Below are positions 7,493-16,216 of a DNA stretch of 64,000 nucleotides, one piece after another. A program made the translations under genes and the position numbers. Below the pieces are notes generated by a model. The model saw nothing but the letters and a program-made list of their open reading frames with translations. It did not search any database and had not been told where the DNA came from. Source of the DNA: DYFT01 sp041695085 (lineage in GTDB: Bacteria > Bacteroidota > Ignavibacteria > UBA10030); contig JBGFRO010000041.1 of assembly GCA_041695085.1 (NCBI GenBank), positions 79,169-143,168 on the forward strand, given 5' to 3'. The stretch's first letter is position 1; each line of letters starts with the position of its first letter.

Positions 7493-8626
7493 TCAACCGA
7501 CAAAGGCCCGTTGCGCAGCGCTCATCCCAACACCTAATTCGAATGCATAACCGCATTCCTTCAGGGTCATCTCCAAGGCCGAGAGCATCGAAACCATGTC
7601 CAGTTCGTCATAATAACCGAGATGGGAAATACGGAAGATTTTGCCTGTGTAGCCGTCCTGTCCGCCTGCGATGGTAATGCCGTACTTCCCTTTGAGGATC
7701 TTGTTGAATTGCTTCCATTCCACACCTTCCGGTACCCAAACAGGCGTAACGGCGTAGGAGGGGGAGTCTGAAAAAAGCCGCAATCCAAGCGCTTTGATCC
7801 CCTCACGCAAAGAGGTGGCTAACCGTTCGTGTCGCCTCCAGATGTTCTCGATTCCCTCCACCCGAATCATCTGCAAAGCGGTGTCGACACCGATGATGAG
7901 CGAGATGGCGGGTGTCCACGGCGTGTCGTTTTTCTCGTATGACTTAAGGGCCCTGCGGAGATCGAAATAAAATTTGGGAAGCCTCGACGTCTGCATCGCC
8001 CGGATCGCCCGTTCGCTCACAGCCACAAAGGCCAGGCCGGGAGGAATCATCAGTCCTTTTTGCGAGCCGGTGACGCACGCATCGATCCCCCACTCATCAA
8101 ACCGGAACTCGTGTGCTCCGATTGCCGTGATGCCATCAACGCACACCAATGCGTTCGAGTTTTCACGGATACGCTTTGCTAATGACTTCACATCTGTCGC
8201 CGTGCCGGTCGATGTTTCGCTGTGGACGAGATAGACGGCTTTCGCCTCCGGGTGCTCTCGGAGAGCAGAAAGAATCTGTTCGGCGGTTGGAGCTTTACCC
8301 CATTCTGTTTTGATTTCGACTACATTCAAACCAAACGCGCGCGGCATGTTCACCCATCGCTCACCGAACTTTCCGCCGTTGACGGAGATAACGGTGTCCC
8401 CCGGCGAGAAGAGATTGACGAACGTCGCTTCGACGCCCCCGGTGCCGGAGCTTGCCAGTGTGAGTACCGGTTGTGTGGTCTGGAAAAGGTATCGAAGGTT
8501 TTCGTTCACGCGGGTGAAGAGTTCCGTAAATTCGGGATGGCGATGATGGATGATGGGTTCCGCCATCTTGAGCATGATCGATTCGGGCACAGGTGTAGGC
8601 CCGGGGGTAAACAAGCGCTTTTTCAA
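7493..8626 (-). CDS. Class V aminotransferase (serine/alanine-glyoxylate type)
   Basis: PLP enzyme of 377 residues related to alanine-glyoxylate and serine-pyruvate aminotransferases. The N-terminus after the start, KKRLFTPGPTPVPE, is the family's substrate loop. SSGTGGVEA near residue 60 binds the PLP phosphate, VDGITAIG near 163 carries the ring-contacting Asp, and GSQKGLMIPPG contains the Schiff-base Lys190. The start is TTG at 8626, preceded by AAGGA at 8633-8637 and by a promoter at 8673-8701; the longer frame to 8740 would begin upstream of that promoter. The neighbouring serA suggests a role in serine/glycine interconversion, possibly as phosphoserine-pathway transaminase, but the exact substrate cannot be read from sequence. 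Confidence 0.88.
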   Translation of the reverse strand: MKKRLFTPGPTPVPESIMLKMAEPIIHHRHPEFTELFTRVNENLRYLFQTTQPVLTLASSGTGGVEATFVNLFSPGDTVISVNGGKFGERWVNMPRAFGLNVVEIKTEWGKAPTAEQILSALREHPEAKAVYLVHSETSTGTATDVKSLAKRIRENSNALVCVDGITAIGAHEFRFDEWGIDACVTGSQKGLMIPPGLAFVAVSERAIRAMQTSRLPKFYFDLRRALKSYEKNDTPWTPAISLIIGVDTALQMIRVEGIENIWRRHERLATSLREGIKALGLRLFSDSPSYAVTPVWVPEGVEWKQFNKILKGKYGITIAGGQDGYTGKIFRISHLGYYDELDMVSMLSALEMTLKECGYAFELGVGMSAAQRAFVG

Positions 8627-8672
8627 TTGAGGTCCTTTGTTGTCGATGAGATGGGTGCATTGTTTCGGTAAG

Positions 8673-8701
8673 AAAATAACACAACGATGAGGGAGATGCA
8701 A
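8673..8701 (-). promoter_or_regulatory. Promoter of the aminotransferase gene
   Basis: Minus strand TTGCAT (8696-8701), 17-bp spacer, TATTTT (8673-8678). Transcription would begin near 8666, about 40 nt before the TTG start at 8626, which supports that start. Confidence 0.55.
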
Positions 8702-8824
8702 GAAACGCTGCCGCAGAGAACAGACTGCTGACGGGTTCAATTTCCGCGCGTCGATTCGTGGTAACAGGGGTCCTCGTCCACGTCTCGAGCGTGGATGAAA
8801 CAGATTCCGATTATTACTAAAGAC

Positions 8825-8850
8825 AAAACCCCGAACGTGTTCGGGGTTTT
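8825..8850 (-). terminator. Rho-independent terminator after engB
   Basis: CCCCGAAC (8829-8836), a 3-nt loop and GTTCGGGG on the minus strand, flanked by AAAA and TTTT on both sides. The structure is symmetric, so it could act both ways; it lies 26 bp past the engB stop and closes the long ribosomal-protein run. Confidence 0.85.
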
Positions 8851-8875
8851 GATACGCTGGAGCTCTTTCACTTGC

Positions 8876-9505
8876 TCAGACAGCTTCTTTTTTCTGTCTC
8901 GGCTTCTCCTCGAGATGCTGCTCGATGAGTTTCAGAAGTTCCGCTTTACCATCTCCCGACACGACGGAAAAGGGGACGATGCCGCGGCAACATCCTTCGG
9001 TCAGTTGCGTTTGGAAGCGGACTTTATACGCATCGACTTGCTTCTTCAGCTTACTGACGGGGAGTTTATCCGACTTTGTCAGGACGAGGAGGTACGGAAC
9101 TTCGTAGTAATCGAGCCAGTCCATCATCATCAGATCGAGCGGGGTGGGTTCCTGACGGGAGTCGATCAACTGCATGGCGAGGGCGATCGGGCCGCCACGC
9201 TTGAGAAAATCTTCGATCAACCGTTTCCATCCTGCACGCATCTGCTCCGGCACTTTGGCGTAGCCGTAGCCGGGCAGGTCGACAAAGTAAAAGGCGTTGT
9301 TGATGATGTAGTAGTTGATCTCACGCGTCTTTCCCGGCGTCGAACTCGAACGTGCAAGGTTCTTCCTGTTGCATATCTTATTCAGCAGCGACGACTTTCC
9401 GACATTCGAGCGGCCGATGAAGAGAATCTCTTTTAACTCGTTCTTCGGCAGTTGCCGGAGGTCGGACACACCTTGCAGAAATTCAGCAGAAGTGATCTTC
9501 AGCAT
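8876..9505 (-). CDS. engB: Ribosome biogenesis GTPase EngB (YihA/YsxC)
   Basis: TrmE-Era-EngA-EngB-family GTPase, 209 residues, needed for large ribosomal subunit assembly and, in other bacteria, essential. The G1 loop GRSNVGKSS lies at 31-39, the G2 region STPGKTRE follows at about 55-62, G3 DLPG is at 76-79 and G4 TKSD at 143-146. Its position as the last gene of the ribosomal-protein run, directly after rplQ (71-bp gap), matches its job. A perfect terminator follows it. Confidence 0.96.
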   Translation of the reverse strand: MLKITSAEFLQGVSDLRQLPKNELKEILFIGRSNVGKSSLLNKICNRKNLARSSSTPGKTREINYYIINNAFYFVDLPGYGYAKVPEQMRAGWKRLIEDFLKRGGPIALAMQLIDSRQEPTPLDLMMMDWLDYYEVPYLLVLTKSDKLPVSKLKKQVDAYKVRFQTQLTEGCCRGIVPFSVVSGDGKAELLKLIEQHLEEKPRQKKEAV

Positions 9506-9576
9506 AACGTGTACCTCTCTCCCTTAGTGAATCGGATGCCTCAGGGGACGTTCCCACTGAGGAACAATGTCGAGCG

Positions 9577-10173
9577 TCAGGCGCTCTCCTTGTTGGATTC
9601 TGACTCCTTCTTCTCTTCCCCGGACTTGGCAACACTGTGTGTTGAGGATGAATCGGCTTCGGCTTTGGGCGGGGCCGATTCACTCGCGCCGGTCGTTGCT
9701 GTCTCGCTTTTTTGTTTCTTCTCCGTCTTCTTCCGGGTCGTTGTTGCTTTCGATTTTGCTTTTGTTGCGCTTTTCTCTTGGCCTGTGTTGAAGTCAACCA
9801 GTTCAAGAATCGCCACCTCCGCCCCATCGCCATGCCGTTGGCCCAACTTCACCACGCGGGTATATCCACCTGGACGGGAGTTTACTTTCGGAGCGATATC
9901 GTTGAAGAGTGTCGAGACGGCCGAGCGATCACGCAAGAACGCAAAAACTTGACGTCGGGCGTGCACATCCTTCGGCTTGCCGTCGGCTTCTTTGAGCACC
10001 GCGCGTTTGGCGCGTGTGATAAGCTTCTCCACCACTGTACGCGCTTCCTTCGCCTTCGCAGTCGTGGTCCGGATGCGTTTATGCTGAATGAGCGACACGC
10101 TCAACGCGGAAAGGGTCGCCTTCCGATGGCTCCGTGTCCTCCCTAATTTCCTCCCAGATTTTAGATGTCGCAT
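9577..10173 (-). CDS. rplQ: Large ribosomal subunit protein bL17, with long tail
   Basis: Protein bL17 near the exit tunnel of the 50S subunit. Residues 1-133 are the standard fold (MRHLKSGRKLGRTRSHRKA start; RPGGYTRVVKL; VAILELVDF near the end). After that about 65 residues of Lys/Glu/Ala/Ser/Thr-rich low-complexity sequence follow, so the protein is 198 residues against 120-140 in most bacteria. The tail is probably disordered. It follows rpoA by 43 bp, the normal order of the alpha operon. Confidence 0.97.
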   Translation of the reverse strand: MRHLKSGRKLGRTRSHRKATLSALSVSLIQHKRIRTTTAKAKEARTVVEKLITRAKRAVLKEADGKPKDVHARRQVFAFLRDRSAVSTLFNDIAPKVNSRPGGYTRVVKLGQRHGDGAEVAILELVDFNTGQEKSATKAKSKATTTRKKTEKKQKSETATTGASESAPPKAEADSSSTHSVAKSGEEKKESESNKESA

Positions 10174-10216
10174 ACGTTGGTTCCTTGTTCAAGTATCCTT
10201 CCCTGAGCCGGGGACA

Positions 10217-11212
10217 TCATCGTGAGTCGTTGCCGTCCTTCAGATATTTGTCAACGTCCATCCCGAACGTCAACCCATGTTGCTCCACGATTTCGGCAAG
10301 TTCTGCAAGTGATTTTCGTCCGAAGTTGCGGAACTTGAGCAACTCTGCTTCATCACGACGCACGAGGTCGGCCAGCGTCTTGATGTTGGCCGAGCGGAGA
10401 CAGTTGTGCGAACGCACCGACAGTTCAAGTTCGTCGACCGACATCTTGAGCACTTTGCGAACGCGCTGGAATTCGACATCCTGTTCCGTTTCGACCTTTT
10501 CCGCCTCCGGCTCCATATCGAAGTTGATGAAGAGTTGGATATGATCGCGGAGAATCTTTCCCGCATGCGTCAACGCATCTTCCGGCGTAATGGAACCGTC
10601 TGTTTCGATCTCAAGGATCAGCTTTTCAAAGTCTGTCTGACCGCCGACGCGCGTCGGCTCGACGAAGTACCGAACATTCCGGATTGGCGTAAAGATTGAG
10701 TCGATGGCAATCATCCCGAGCGGTTGATCGGCCGTCTTGTTTTCTTCGGCGGGGAGATATCCCTTGCCGCGGCCCAGTCGCAACTCCAGCTCAAAGTTCG
10801 CTTCTTTATTGAGCGTGGCAAGATGCAGGTCGGGATTCAAAATCTCGATTTCCGCTGAGGCCTTTTGGATGTCTGCAGCCTTAAACACGCCCGGTCCCTT
10901 CAACGGAACGACAATTTTCGTCAGCTTCTTGTTGATTGGTTTGATGCGCACTTGCTTCAGGTTCAGGATCAGCTCGGCGACATCCTCCACCACGCCTTTG
11001 ATGGTGGAGAATTCATGCTGAATCCCCTCCACACGGATGGCGGTGATCGCCGTGCCCGGAAGCGACGACAAGAGCACCCGGCGAAACGAATTGCCGATGG
11101 TCACGCCAAATCCCTTTTCCAAAGGCTGCACAGTGAAGCGTCCGAACGTCGCAGTGTAGCTGCTGTCGTCCAGCTCGATCTTTTCCGGCATTTGAACTAA
11201 CGCGTTGCTCAT
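10217..11212 (-). CDS. rpoA: RNA polymerase subunit alpha
   Basis: Alpha subunit, 331 residues, which dimerises to nucleate polymerase assembly. The N-terminal domain (to about 235) has the signature GNSFRRVLLSSLPGTAI, and the C-terminal domain (about 255-320) has the helix-hairpin-helix region VRSHNCLRSANIKTLADL that contacts UP elements and regulators. The start at 11212 is standard. It lies between rpsD and rplQ, the conserved alpha-operon place. Confidence 0.98.
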   Translation of the reverse strand: MSNALVQMPEKIELDDSSYTATFGRFTVQPLEKGFGVTIGNSFRRVLLSSLPGTAITAIRVEGIQHEFSTIKGVVEDVAELILNLKQVRIKPINKKLTKIVVPLKGPGVFKAADIQKASAEIEILNPDLHLATLNKEANFELELRLGRGKGYLPAEENKTADQPLGMIAIDSIFTPIRNVRYFVEPTRVGGQTDFEKLILEIETDGSITPEDALTHAGKILRDHIQLFINFDMEPEAEKVETEQDVEFQRVRKVLKMSVDELELSVRSHNCLRSANIKTLADLVRRDEAELLKFRNFGRKSLAELAEIVEQHGLTFGMDVDKYLKDGNDSR

Positions 11213-11301
11213 ACGTACTCTTTCCCCCTACCCACCGTAGGGCGATTGGTAACACGAAGTCGGTACATCGACTTCAAGGTGAATAAAAGAAATAGAAGGT
11301 C

Positions 11302-11931
11302 TTACTTCGAGTACAACTCGACGATGAGTTGTTCATTGGCATTGAGCGGAACATCCGCCCGCTCTGGTATCTGCAGGAACGTTCCCGTGAGCGTTGCCTT
11401 ATCGAGACTTAACCACGGCAACATGGCGGTATCCTTCACCCGTTTCATCGCCGAGTGAATGAGAGCCAGCTTTTTGCTCTTCTCCCGCACCTGAACGACG
11501 TCGCCCGGATTAAGAAGATAGGACGGGATGTCCACAATCTGGTTGTTCACCAGGAAATGACGATGCAGGATCAGCTGCCTCGCCGCTTTGCGCGAAGGCG
11601 CAAGTCCCATCCGATAGACAACGTTATCCAACCGACGCTCGAGGATCTTCACCAACGTCTCGCCCGTGCGGCCAGTCTGTTTGAGTGCGCGCTCGAAGTA
11701 GTTCCGGAATTGACGCTCCAGCAATCCGTATGAGCGCTTGATCTTTTGCTTTTCTCGCAACTGCACGCCATATTCGGAAATCTTCTGCCGACGACTCTGT
11801 CCATGCTGTCCCGGCGGATAGCTGCGTTTTTCGATGGGACATTTTTCCGTATAGCACTTCGTGCCCTTCAAAAACAACTTCTGACGTTCTCGACGGCACA
11901 GCTTGCAACTGGCATCTATGTACCTTGCCAT
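11302..11931 (-). CDS. rpsD: Small ribosomal subunit protein uS4 (zinc form)
   Basis: Primary 16S rRNA-binding protein, 209 residues. Cys9, Cys12, Cys26 and Cys31 form a zinc-binding N-terminus, the C+ form. The S4 RNA-binding domain follows (RLDNVVYRMGLAPSRKAARQ). In other bacteria uS4 represses the alpha operon; no target pseudoknot was identified here. Confidence 0.98.
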   Translation of the reverse strand: MARYIDASCKLCRRERQKLFLKGTKCYTEKCPIEKRSYPPGQHGQSRRQKISEYGVQLREKQKIKRSYGLLERQFRNYFERALKQTGRTGETLVKILERRLDNVVYRMGLAPSRKAARQLILHRHFLVNNQIVDIPSYLLNPGDVVQVREKSKKLALIHSAMKRVKDTAMLPWLSLDKATLTGTFLQIPERADVPLNANEQLIVELYSK

Positions 11932-12000
11932 ATCTCTCCTGATGAATTGAGCATATTCAACCGGGCGGGACTCTTCGCTACTCCGCCGGTCGAGATTCGA

Positions 12001-12399
12001 TTACACTCGTCGCCGTTTCGGCGGGCGGCACCCATTATGGGGAATGGGAGTGATGTCGCGGATCATCGTAATCTCCAAACCGGCAGATTGCAACGATCGC
12101 ACCGCCGCTTCGCGTCCGGCCCCCGGACCTTTGATGAAAACTTCCACACGTCGCAAACCGAGGTCATAGGCCTCTTTCGCAGCCGCTTCGGCAGAGACCT
12201 GAGCCGCAAACGGCGTATTCTTCCGCGACCCTTTGAAGCCGTTGCGGCCTGCCGACGACCACGCAATGACGTTGCCGTACGGATCGGTCAGCGTCACCAG
12301 TACATTATTGAACGTTGCTTTGATGTACGCTTTCCCGTTGGTATCGACGTGGACCTTCTTTTTCTTCTTCGTTACCGGGGCTGCTTGTTGTTTTGCCAA
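12001..12399 (-). CDS. rpsK: Small ribosomal subunit protein uS11
   Basis: Platform protein of the 30S subunit, 132 residues. The Lys-rich N-terminus is followed by the conserved core NNVLVTLTDPYGNVIAWSSAG, and the C-terminus GCRPPKRRRV is diagnostic. It sits between rpsM and rpsD. Confidence 0.98.
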   Translation of the reverse strand: MAKQQAAPVTKKKKKVHVDTNGKAYIKATFNNVLVTLTDPYGNVIAWSSAGRNGFKGSRKNTPFAAQVSAEAAAKEAYDLGLRRVEVFIKGPGAGREAAVRSLQSAGLEITMIRDITPIPHNGCRPPKRRRV

Positions 12400-12459
12400 G
12401 ACTCAATCTCCTTTTGAACGTTCGCTTCAAACCCGGGCCAGTGGAGCTCGGGCTCTTCC

Positions 12460-12843
12460 TTACTTCTTCTCAGCTGCCTTCTTCTTTCCGGCTACCGTCT
12501 TTCTCTTTCCTTTGCGCGTGCGTGCATTGGTTCGTGTGCGTTGACCGCGGACGGGGAGTCCCTTGCGGTGCCGCAATCCGCGATAGCTGCCAATATCCAT
12601 CAAGCGTTTGATATTCATTTGCACTTCGCTGCGGAGCGCACCTTCCACTTTGTAGTCCGATTGGATGACGGACCGAATGGCTGCCACCTCTTCGTCGTTC
12701 AGCTGCGCAACGCGTTTGTGGAGATCCACCTTCGCCTTGGCGAGGATCTCCCTCGAGGTCGATCGGCCAATTCCGTAGATGTAGGTCAGTCCAATCTCGA
12801 CCGGCTTATTTTTGGGTAAATCAACTCCAGCTATACGAGCCAC
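12460..12843 (-). CDS. rpsM: Small ribosomal subunit protein uS13
   Basis: Head protein of the 30S subunit that contacts the P-site tRNA; 127 residues. The start is taken as GTG at 12843, giving the canonical MARIAGVDLP N-terminus, with AAAGGA at 12850-12855 six bases upstream. An in-frame TTG five codons earlier (12858) would place that SD inside the gene and is rejected. GLRHRKGLPVRGQRT near the C-terminus is the family signature; the Lys-rich tail is slightly long. Confidence 0.97.
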   Translation of the reverse strand: MARIAGVDLPKNKPVEIGLTYIYGIGRSTSREILAKAKVDLHKRVAQLNDEEVAAIRSVIQSDYKVEGALRSEVQMNIKRLMDIGSYRGLRHRKGLPVRGQRTRTNARTRKGKRKTVAGKKKAAEKK

Positions 12844-12858
12844 GCGTGATCCTTTCAA

Positions 12859-12954
12859 TGAAAAATGAAAAATTCAAAACGAAAAAAGAAAATCGGAGTT
12901 TCGCCTTTCTCAATTCTTAATTTTTAATTTTTCATTTTGAATTTTCAATTGACC
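12859..12954. repeat. AT-rich imperfect inverted repeat between rpmJ and rpsM
   Basis: AATGAAAAATGAAAAATTCA near 12858-12877 is roughly mirrored by ATTTTTCATTTTGAATTTTC near 12926-12945. The motif ATTCAAAACGAAAAA recurs in the tRNA spacer near 41592. It looks like a dispersed filler repeat, with no coding signal. Confidence 0.4.
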
Positions 12955-13068
12955 CTACCCTTGACGCTGCTTGTGTTTCGGGTTTTTGCAGATCACCTGC
13001 ACAACGCCTTTGCGACGGATGATCTTGCAGTTATCACAAATTTTCTTGACGGATGATCGAACTTTCAT
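12955..13068 (-). CDS. rpmJ: Large ribosomal subunit protein bL36
   Basis: Very small zinc ribosomal protein, 37 residues, from ATG at 13068 (GGAGGA upstream) to TAG at 12955-12957. It reads MKVRSSVKKICDNCKII and ends in KHKQRQG; Cys11, Cys14, Cys27 and His32 are the zinc ligands. It lies between infA and rpsM as in most bacteria. Confidence 0.97.
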   Translation of the reverse strand: MKVRSSVKKICDNCKIIRRKGVVQVICKNPKHKQRQG

Positions 13069-13108
13069 TGTGCTTCCTCCAGCCGGTCGGATGCTCCGGC
13101 CTTCCGTG

Positions 13109-13327
13109 TCATTTGTATCGATACGTAATGCGACCCTTGCTGAGGTCGTATGGCGACATTTCCACTGTCACACGGTCACCCACCAGAATTTTGATGAAGT
13201 GCATCCGCATCTTACCCGAAATGTGCGCAAGGATCTCGACCCCATTGTCCAACTTCACACGAAACGTCGCGTTGGGCAGCGTTTCCGTGATGACGCCGTC
13301 TACTTTGATCGGACCTTGCTTTGCCAT
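13109..13327 (-). CDS. infA: Translation initiation factor IF-1
   Basis: S1-like OB-fold protein that blocks the A site during initiation; 72 residues, the normal length. Conserved stretches are VDGVITETLPNATFRVKLDN and GRITYRYK at the C-terminus. It starts 3 bp after the map stop, so the two are tightly coupled. Confidence 0.98.
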   Translation of the reverse strand: MAKQGPIKVDGVITETLPNATFRVKLDNGVEILAHISGKMRMHFIKILVGDRVTVEMSPYDLSKGRITYRYK

Positions 13328-13330
13328 TGT

Positions 13331-14089
13331 TTACTGCGTCAGAATCTCCGCTTTGCCGTTGAGGATCGCGATGGTGTGTTCATAGTGTGCAGACACAGAC
13401 CCATCCAGCGTCCGCACCGTCCAGCCATCAGCATCAATTCGCACTTCCCATCCCCCCGCATTGACCATCGGTTCGATGGCCAATGTCATTCCCTCCTTCA
13501 ACTTCATGCCGGTGCCCGGCTTTCCGAAGTTCGGAACAGCCGGCTCTTCATGAAGTGCAGCTCCTACTCCGTGCCCGACGAGGTCCCGCACTACCGAGAA
13601 GCCGTGTTCCTCAACGTGTCGCTGAATAGCCGCCGATATATCGTGCACTCTGTTCCCGACTTTTGCCTGTGCAATCCCCGCATAGAGCGCCTCTTCGGTG
13701 GCTTCCATCAAACGTTGCAGCTCCTCAGAAATCTCCCCGATGGCGAACGAGTGAGCACCATCGCCATACCACCCGTCCTTCTTCACGCCCACATCGATCG
13801 AGAGGAGATCGCCATCGCGGAGAATCCGCTTGCTCGGTATGCCGTGCACGACCTCGTCATTGACTGAGGTGCACAGCGTCCCCGGAAAGGGATTCGACTT
13901 GGAGTGACGATATCCTTTGAACGCCGGCACACCTCCCATCGACCGGATATAATCTTCCGCCAAGCGATCCAACTGCAACGTCGTCACGCCCGGCTTAGCG
14001 TGGGCTCCAATCAACTTCAGGACATCGGCGACGATCTTCGAACTTTCCCGGATCAGTTCAATCTCTCGTTTCGTCTTCAAGCGCACCAT
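13331..14089 (-). CDS. map: Methionine aminopeptidase, type I
   Basis: Removes the initiator Met from new proteins; 252 residues, without the extra N-terminal zinc finger. The dinuclear metal ligands are visible as Asp99, Asp110, His173 (GHGVG), Glu206 (AIEPM) and Glu237 (YEHTIAI); His82 (VVHGIP) is the conserved substrate-side His. It lies between secY and infA with no adk between, as often seen in the Bacteroidota-Chlorobi group. Confidence 0.97.
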   Translation of the reverse strand: MVRLKTKREIELIRESSKIVADVLKLIGAHAKPGVTTLQLDRLAEDYIRSMGGVPAFKGYRHSKSNPFPGTLCTSVNDEVVHGIPSKRILRDGDLLSIDVGVKKDGWYGDGAHSFAIGEISEELQRLMEATEEALYAGIAQAKVGNRVHDISAAIQRHVEEHGFSVVRDLVGHGVGAALHEEPAVPNFGKPGTGMKLKEGMTLAIEPMVNAGGWEVRIDADGWTVRTLDGSVSAHYEHTIAILNGKAEILTQ

Positions 14090-14101
14090 TGAAGTGAGAG
14101 A

Positions 14102-15439
14102 TTAACCTCTCCGACCTTTCAGCTTCCCGCTCTTCATAAAGCCATCATAGTGCCGCATCAGAAGATGCGATTCAATCTGCTGCAGCGTGTCAAGCGCCAC
14201 ACCGACGACGATAAGCAGGCTCGTTCCTCCGAAGAACGATGCAAAGGAAGGGGCAACCCCCATCTTGATCATGACCGTCGGGAGAATCGCGATGATGGCG
14301 AGGAAGATCGATCCCGGCAGTGTAATCTTCGTCAAAATGTTATCGACGTACTCCGCCGTGTGGGCGCCGGGTCGAATGCCCGGGATGAAGCCGCCTTGCT
14401 TCTTCATATTGTCCGCCACATCCTTCGGGTTGAAGGCGATCGCAGTGTAGAAGTACGTGAAGAAGACGATCATCAGGCCGTACACGATCGAGTACGTCCA
14501 GCTATCGTAACTAAACCAATCGGACGAGAGAGTTTGAACGAACTCGTCTTCTGGAAAAAAGGAAAAGATGATCTGCGGCACAAACATGATCGCTTGCGCG
14601 AAGATAATAGGCATCACCCCTGCTGTATTGACGCGAAGCGGGATGTATTGCGTTACCCCACCGTAGACTTTTCGGCCAATCACGCGTTTCGCATACTGAA
14701 CGGGAATGCGGCGAGTCCCTTGTGTTACTAAGACCACACCTGCGACGATGAAGCCCATCAGCACCAAAATGACGAGCTCGATGATGATGTTCCTCCCGGC
14801 CAGCACCAGCTGGTATTCATCCAGAACTGCCGCTGGGAACGCCGCGACGATACCAATGAAGATAATGAGTGAAATACCGTTGCCGATGCCGCGCTCGGTG
14901 ATCTGCTCCCCCAACCACATCATGAAGACCGTGCCGGCGGTCAGGATGATAATCGTACTGATCGCAAATCCGAGGCCTTGAACCGCCTCAGGCACGATCG
15001 GTCCGGCTTGGGTCGTTGTGCTCTGGAGCTTCACCACCACACCGCTTGCTTGCAGCATCGAAATCAGCACGGTGCCGTAGCGCGTGTACTGGGTGATCTT
15101 CTTCCGTCCGTCTTCTCCTTCTTTCTGGAGTTTCTGGAAGTACGGCACCACTGCTCCCAACAGTTGAATTACGATCGAGGCGCTGATGTACGGCATGATG
15201 CCCAGCGCAAAGATCGCCGCGTTGCTGAACGCCCCACCGACAAACAAATCGTACAATCCGAAGAGCGTGCCTTCCGACGAACGACGAATTGTGTCCGCCA
15301 GCAGACTGGCATCGACTCCGGGAAGCGTTATATGAGAACCGATACGAACAACGATGAGGAGGGCTGCCGTGAAGAGCAACCGATCCCGTAGTTCCTGAAT
15401 CTTAAAGATGTTGGTAAAGGTTTCTGAGAGTTTGCTCAT
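14102..15439 (-). CDS. secY: Preprotein translocase subunit SecY
   Basis: Channel of the Sec translocon, inner membrane, 445 residues with ten hydrophobic segments. Family marks are GIMPYISASIVIQLL in TM2 and GIRPGAHTAEYVDNIL in the cytoplasmic part. The start overlaps the rplO stop by four bases (15436-15439, ATGA), so they are translationally coupled. SecE is also in this window (40906). Confidence 0.98.
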   Translation of the reverse strand: MSKLSETFTNIFKIQELRDRLLFTAALLIVVRIGSHITLPGVDASLLADTIRRSSEGTLFGLYDLFVGGAFSNAAIFALGIMPYISASIVIQLLGAVVPYFQKLQKEGEDGRKKITQYTRYGTVLISMLQASGVVVKLQSTTTQAGPIVPEAVQGLGFAISTIIILTAGTVFMMWLGEQITERGIGNGISLIIFIGIVAAFPAAVLDEYQLVLAGRNIIIELVILVLMGFIVAGVVLVTQGTRRIPVQYAKRVIGRKVYGGVTQYIPLRVNTAGVMPIIFAQAIMFVPQIIFSFFPEDEFVQTLSSDWFSYDSWTYSIVYGLMIVFFTYFYTAIAFNPKDVADNMKKQGGFIPGIRPGAHTAEYVDNILTKITLPGSIFLAIIAILPTVMIKMGVAPSFASFFGGTSLLIVVGVALDTLQQIESHLLMRHYDGFMKSGKLKGRRG

Positions 15440-15921
15440 TCCTTCGTGTGCTCTTTCACAAGGACGGTTGCCTTTCCGCCTGCAGCCTCAATCTTCGCAA
15501 CGGCAGATTTGCTGAATGCGTGCGCCGTTATTTCCAGTTTCGTCTTGAGCTCACCGTTGCCTAGTATTTTCACCGGTTCGTTTTTCTTGGAAATGACGCC
15601 AGCGTCGTACATCGCTTGAGGCGTAATAGTGCTTCCGCTCAACTTTTTTGCTGCGACCGCAGTCTCAAGCCTCTCAACGTTCACGGCCTGGTATTCGACC
15701 CGATTGCGCGGCTTGAATCCGAACTTGGGAATGCGGCGCGTCAGCGGCATTTGACCCCCTTCAAACCACAACTTGAACTTGTGGCCCGACCGAGCCTTCG
15801 CACCTTTATGCCCCTTCGTGGCCGTTCCACCATGACCGGAGCCCTGTCCACGCCCAATGCGCTTTACTTTCTTGCGTGAACCCTTCGCTGGAGTGAGATG
15901 ACTGAGAATATCTTTTGCCAT
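15436..15921 (-). CDS. rplO: Large ribosomal subunit protein uL15
   Basis: 50S assembly protein, 161 residues. The Gly/Arg/Lys-rich N-terminus (GRGQGSGHGGTATKGHKGAK) and GGQMPLTRRIPKFGF are diagnostic. The C-terminal half ends in the standard KIEAAGG motif. Coupled to secY by overlap. Confidence 0.97.
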   Translation of the reverse strand: MAKDILSHLTPAKGSRKKVKRIGRGQGSGHGGTATKGHKGAKARSGHKFKLWFEGGQMPLTRRIPKFGFKPRNRVEYQAVNVERLETAVAAKKLSGSTITPQAMYDAGVISKKNEPVKILGNGELKTKLEITAHAFSKSAVAKIEAAGGKATVLVKEHTKE

Positions 15922-15983
15922 TTCTTAATCCTTCTTCCGTGCGATAACCAGACGATCTCCGCCGGTACGCTCAGAGACCAATC

Positions 15984-16181
15984 TTACTGCACTTCCTCGA
16001 CCCGAACCAGATGACGGACGACACGAATCATTCCGCGTATCTGTGGCGTGTCGTTCTTGATCACAAAATAGTTCGGTCGCCCGAGTCCGAGCGCCTTCAT
16101 CGTCCGCTTGTGATTCTCGAGTTCGTCGATGATGCTCCGAGTCTGGATAATTTTGATTTTCTTCGTTTCCGGCATGCTCAC
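15984..16181 (-). CDS. rpmD: Large ribosomal subunit protein uL30
   Basis: Short ribosomal protein, 65 residues (IIQTRSIIDELENHKRTMKA; LGLGRPNYFVIKNDTPQIRG). The first residues MSMPETKK allow a start at 16181 or two codons later. It lies between rpsE and rplO in the spc block. Confidence 0.95.
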   Translation of the reverse strand: MSMPETKKIKIIQTRSIIDELENHKRTMKALGLGRPNYFVIKNDTPQIRGMIRVVRHLVRVEEVQ

Positions 16182-16216
16182 ACCCGTCGTACGTACACGT
16201 TCTGAAGTCCGATAAC

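Noticed and set aside
8627..8740. Longer N-terminus for the class V aminotransferase
   Set aside because: The extra 38 residues are unlike the family and would start upstream of the best promoter; the TTG at 8626 with AAGGA fits better.
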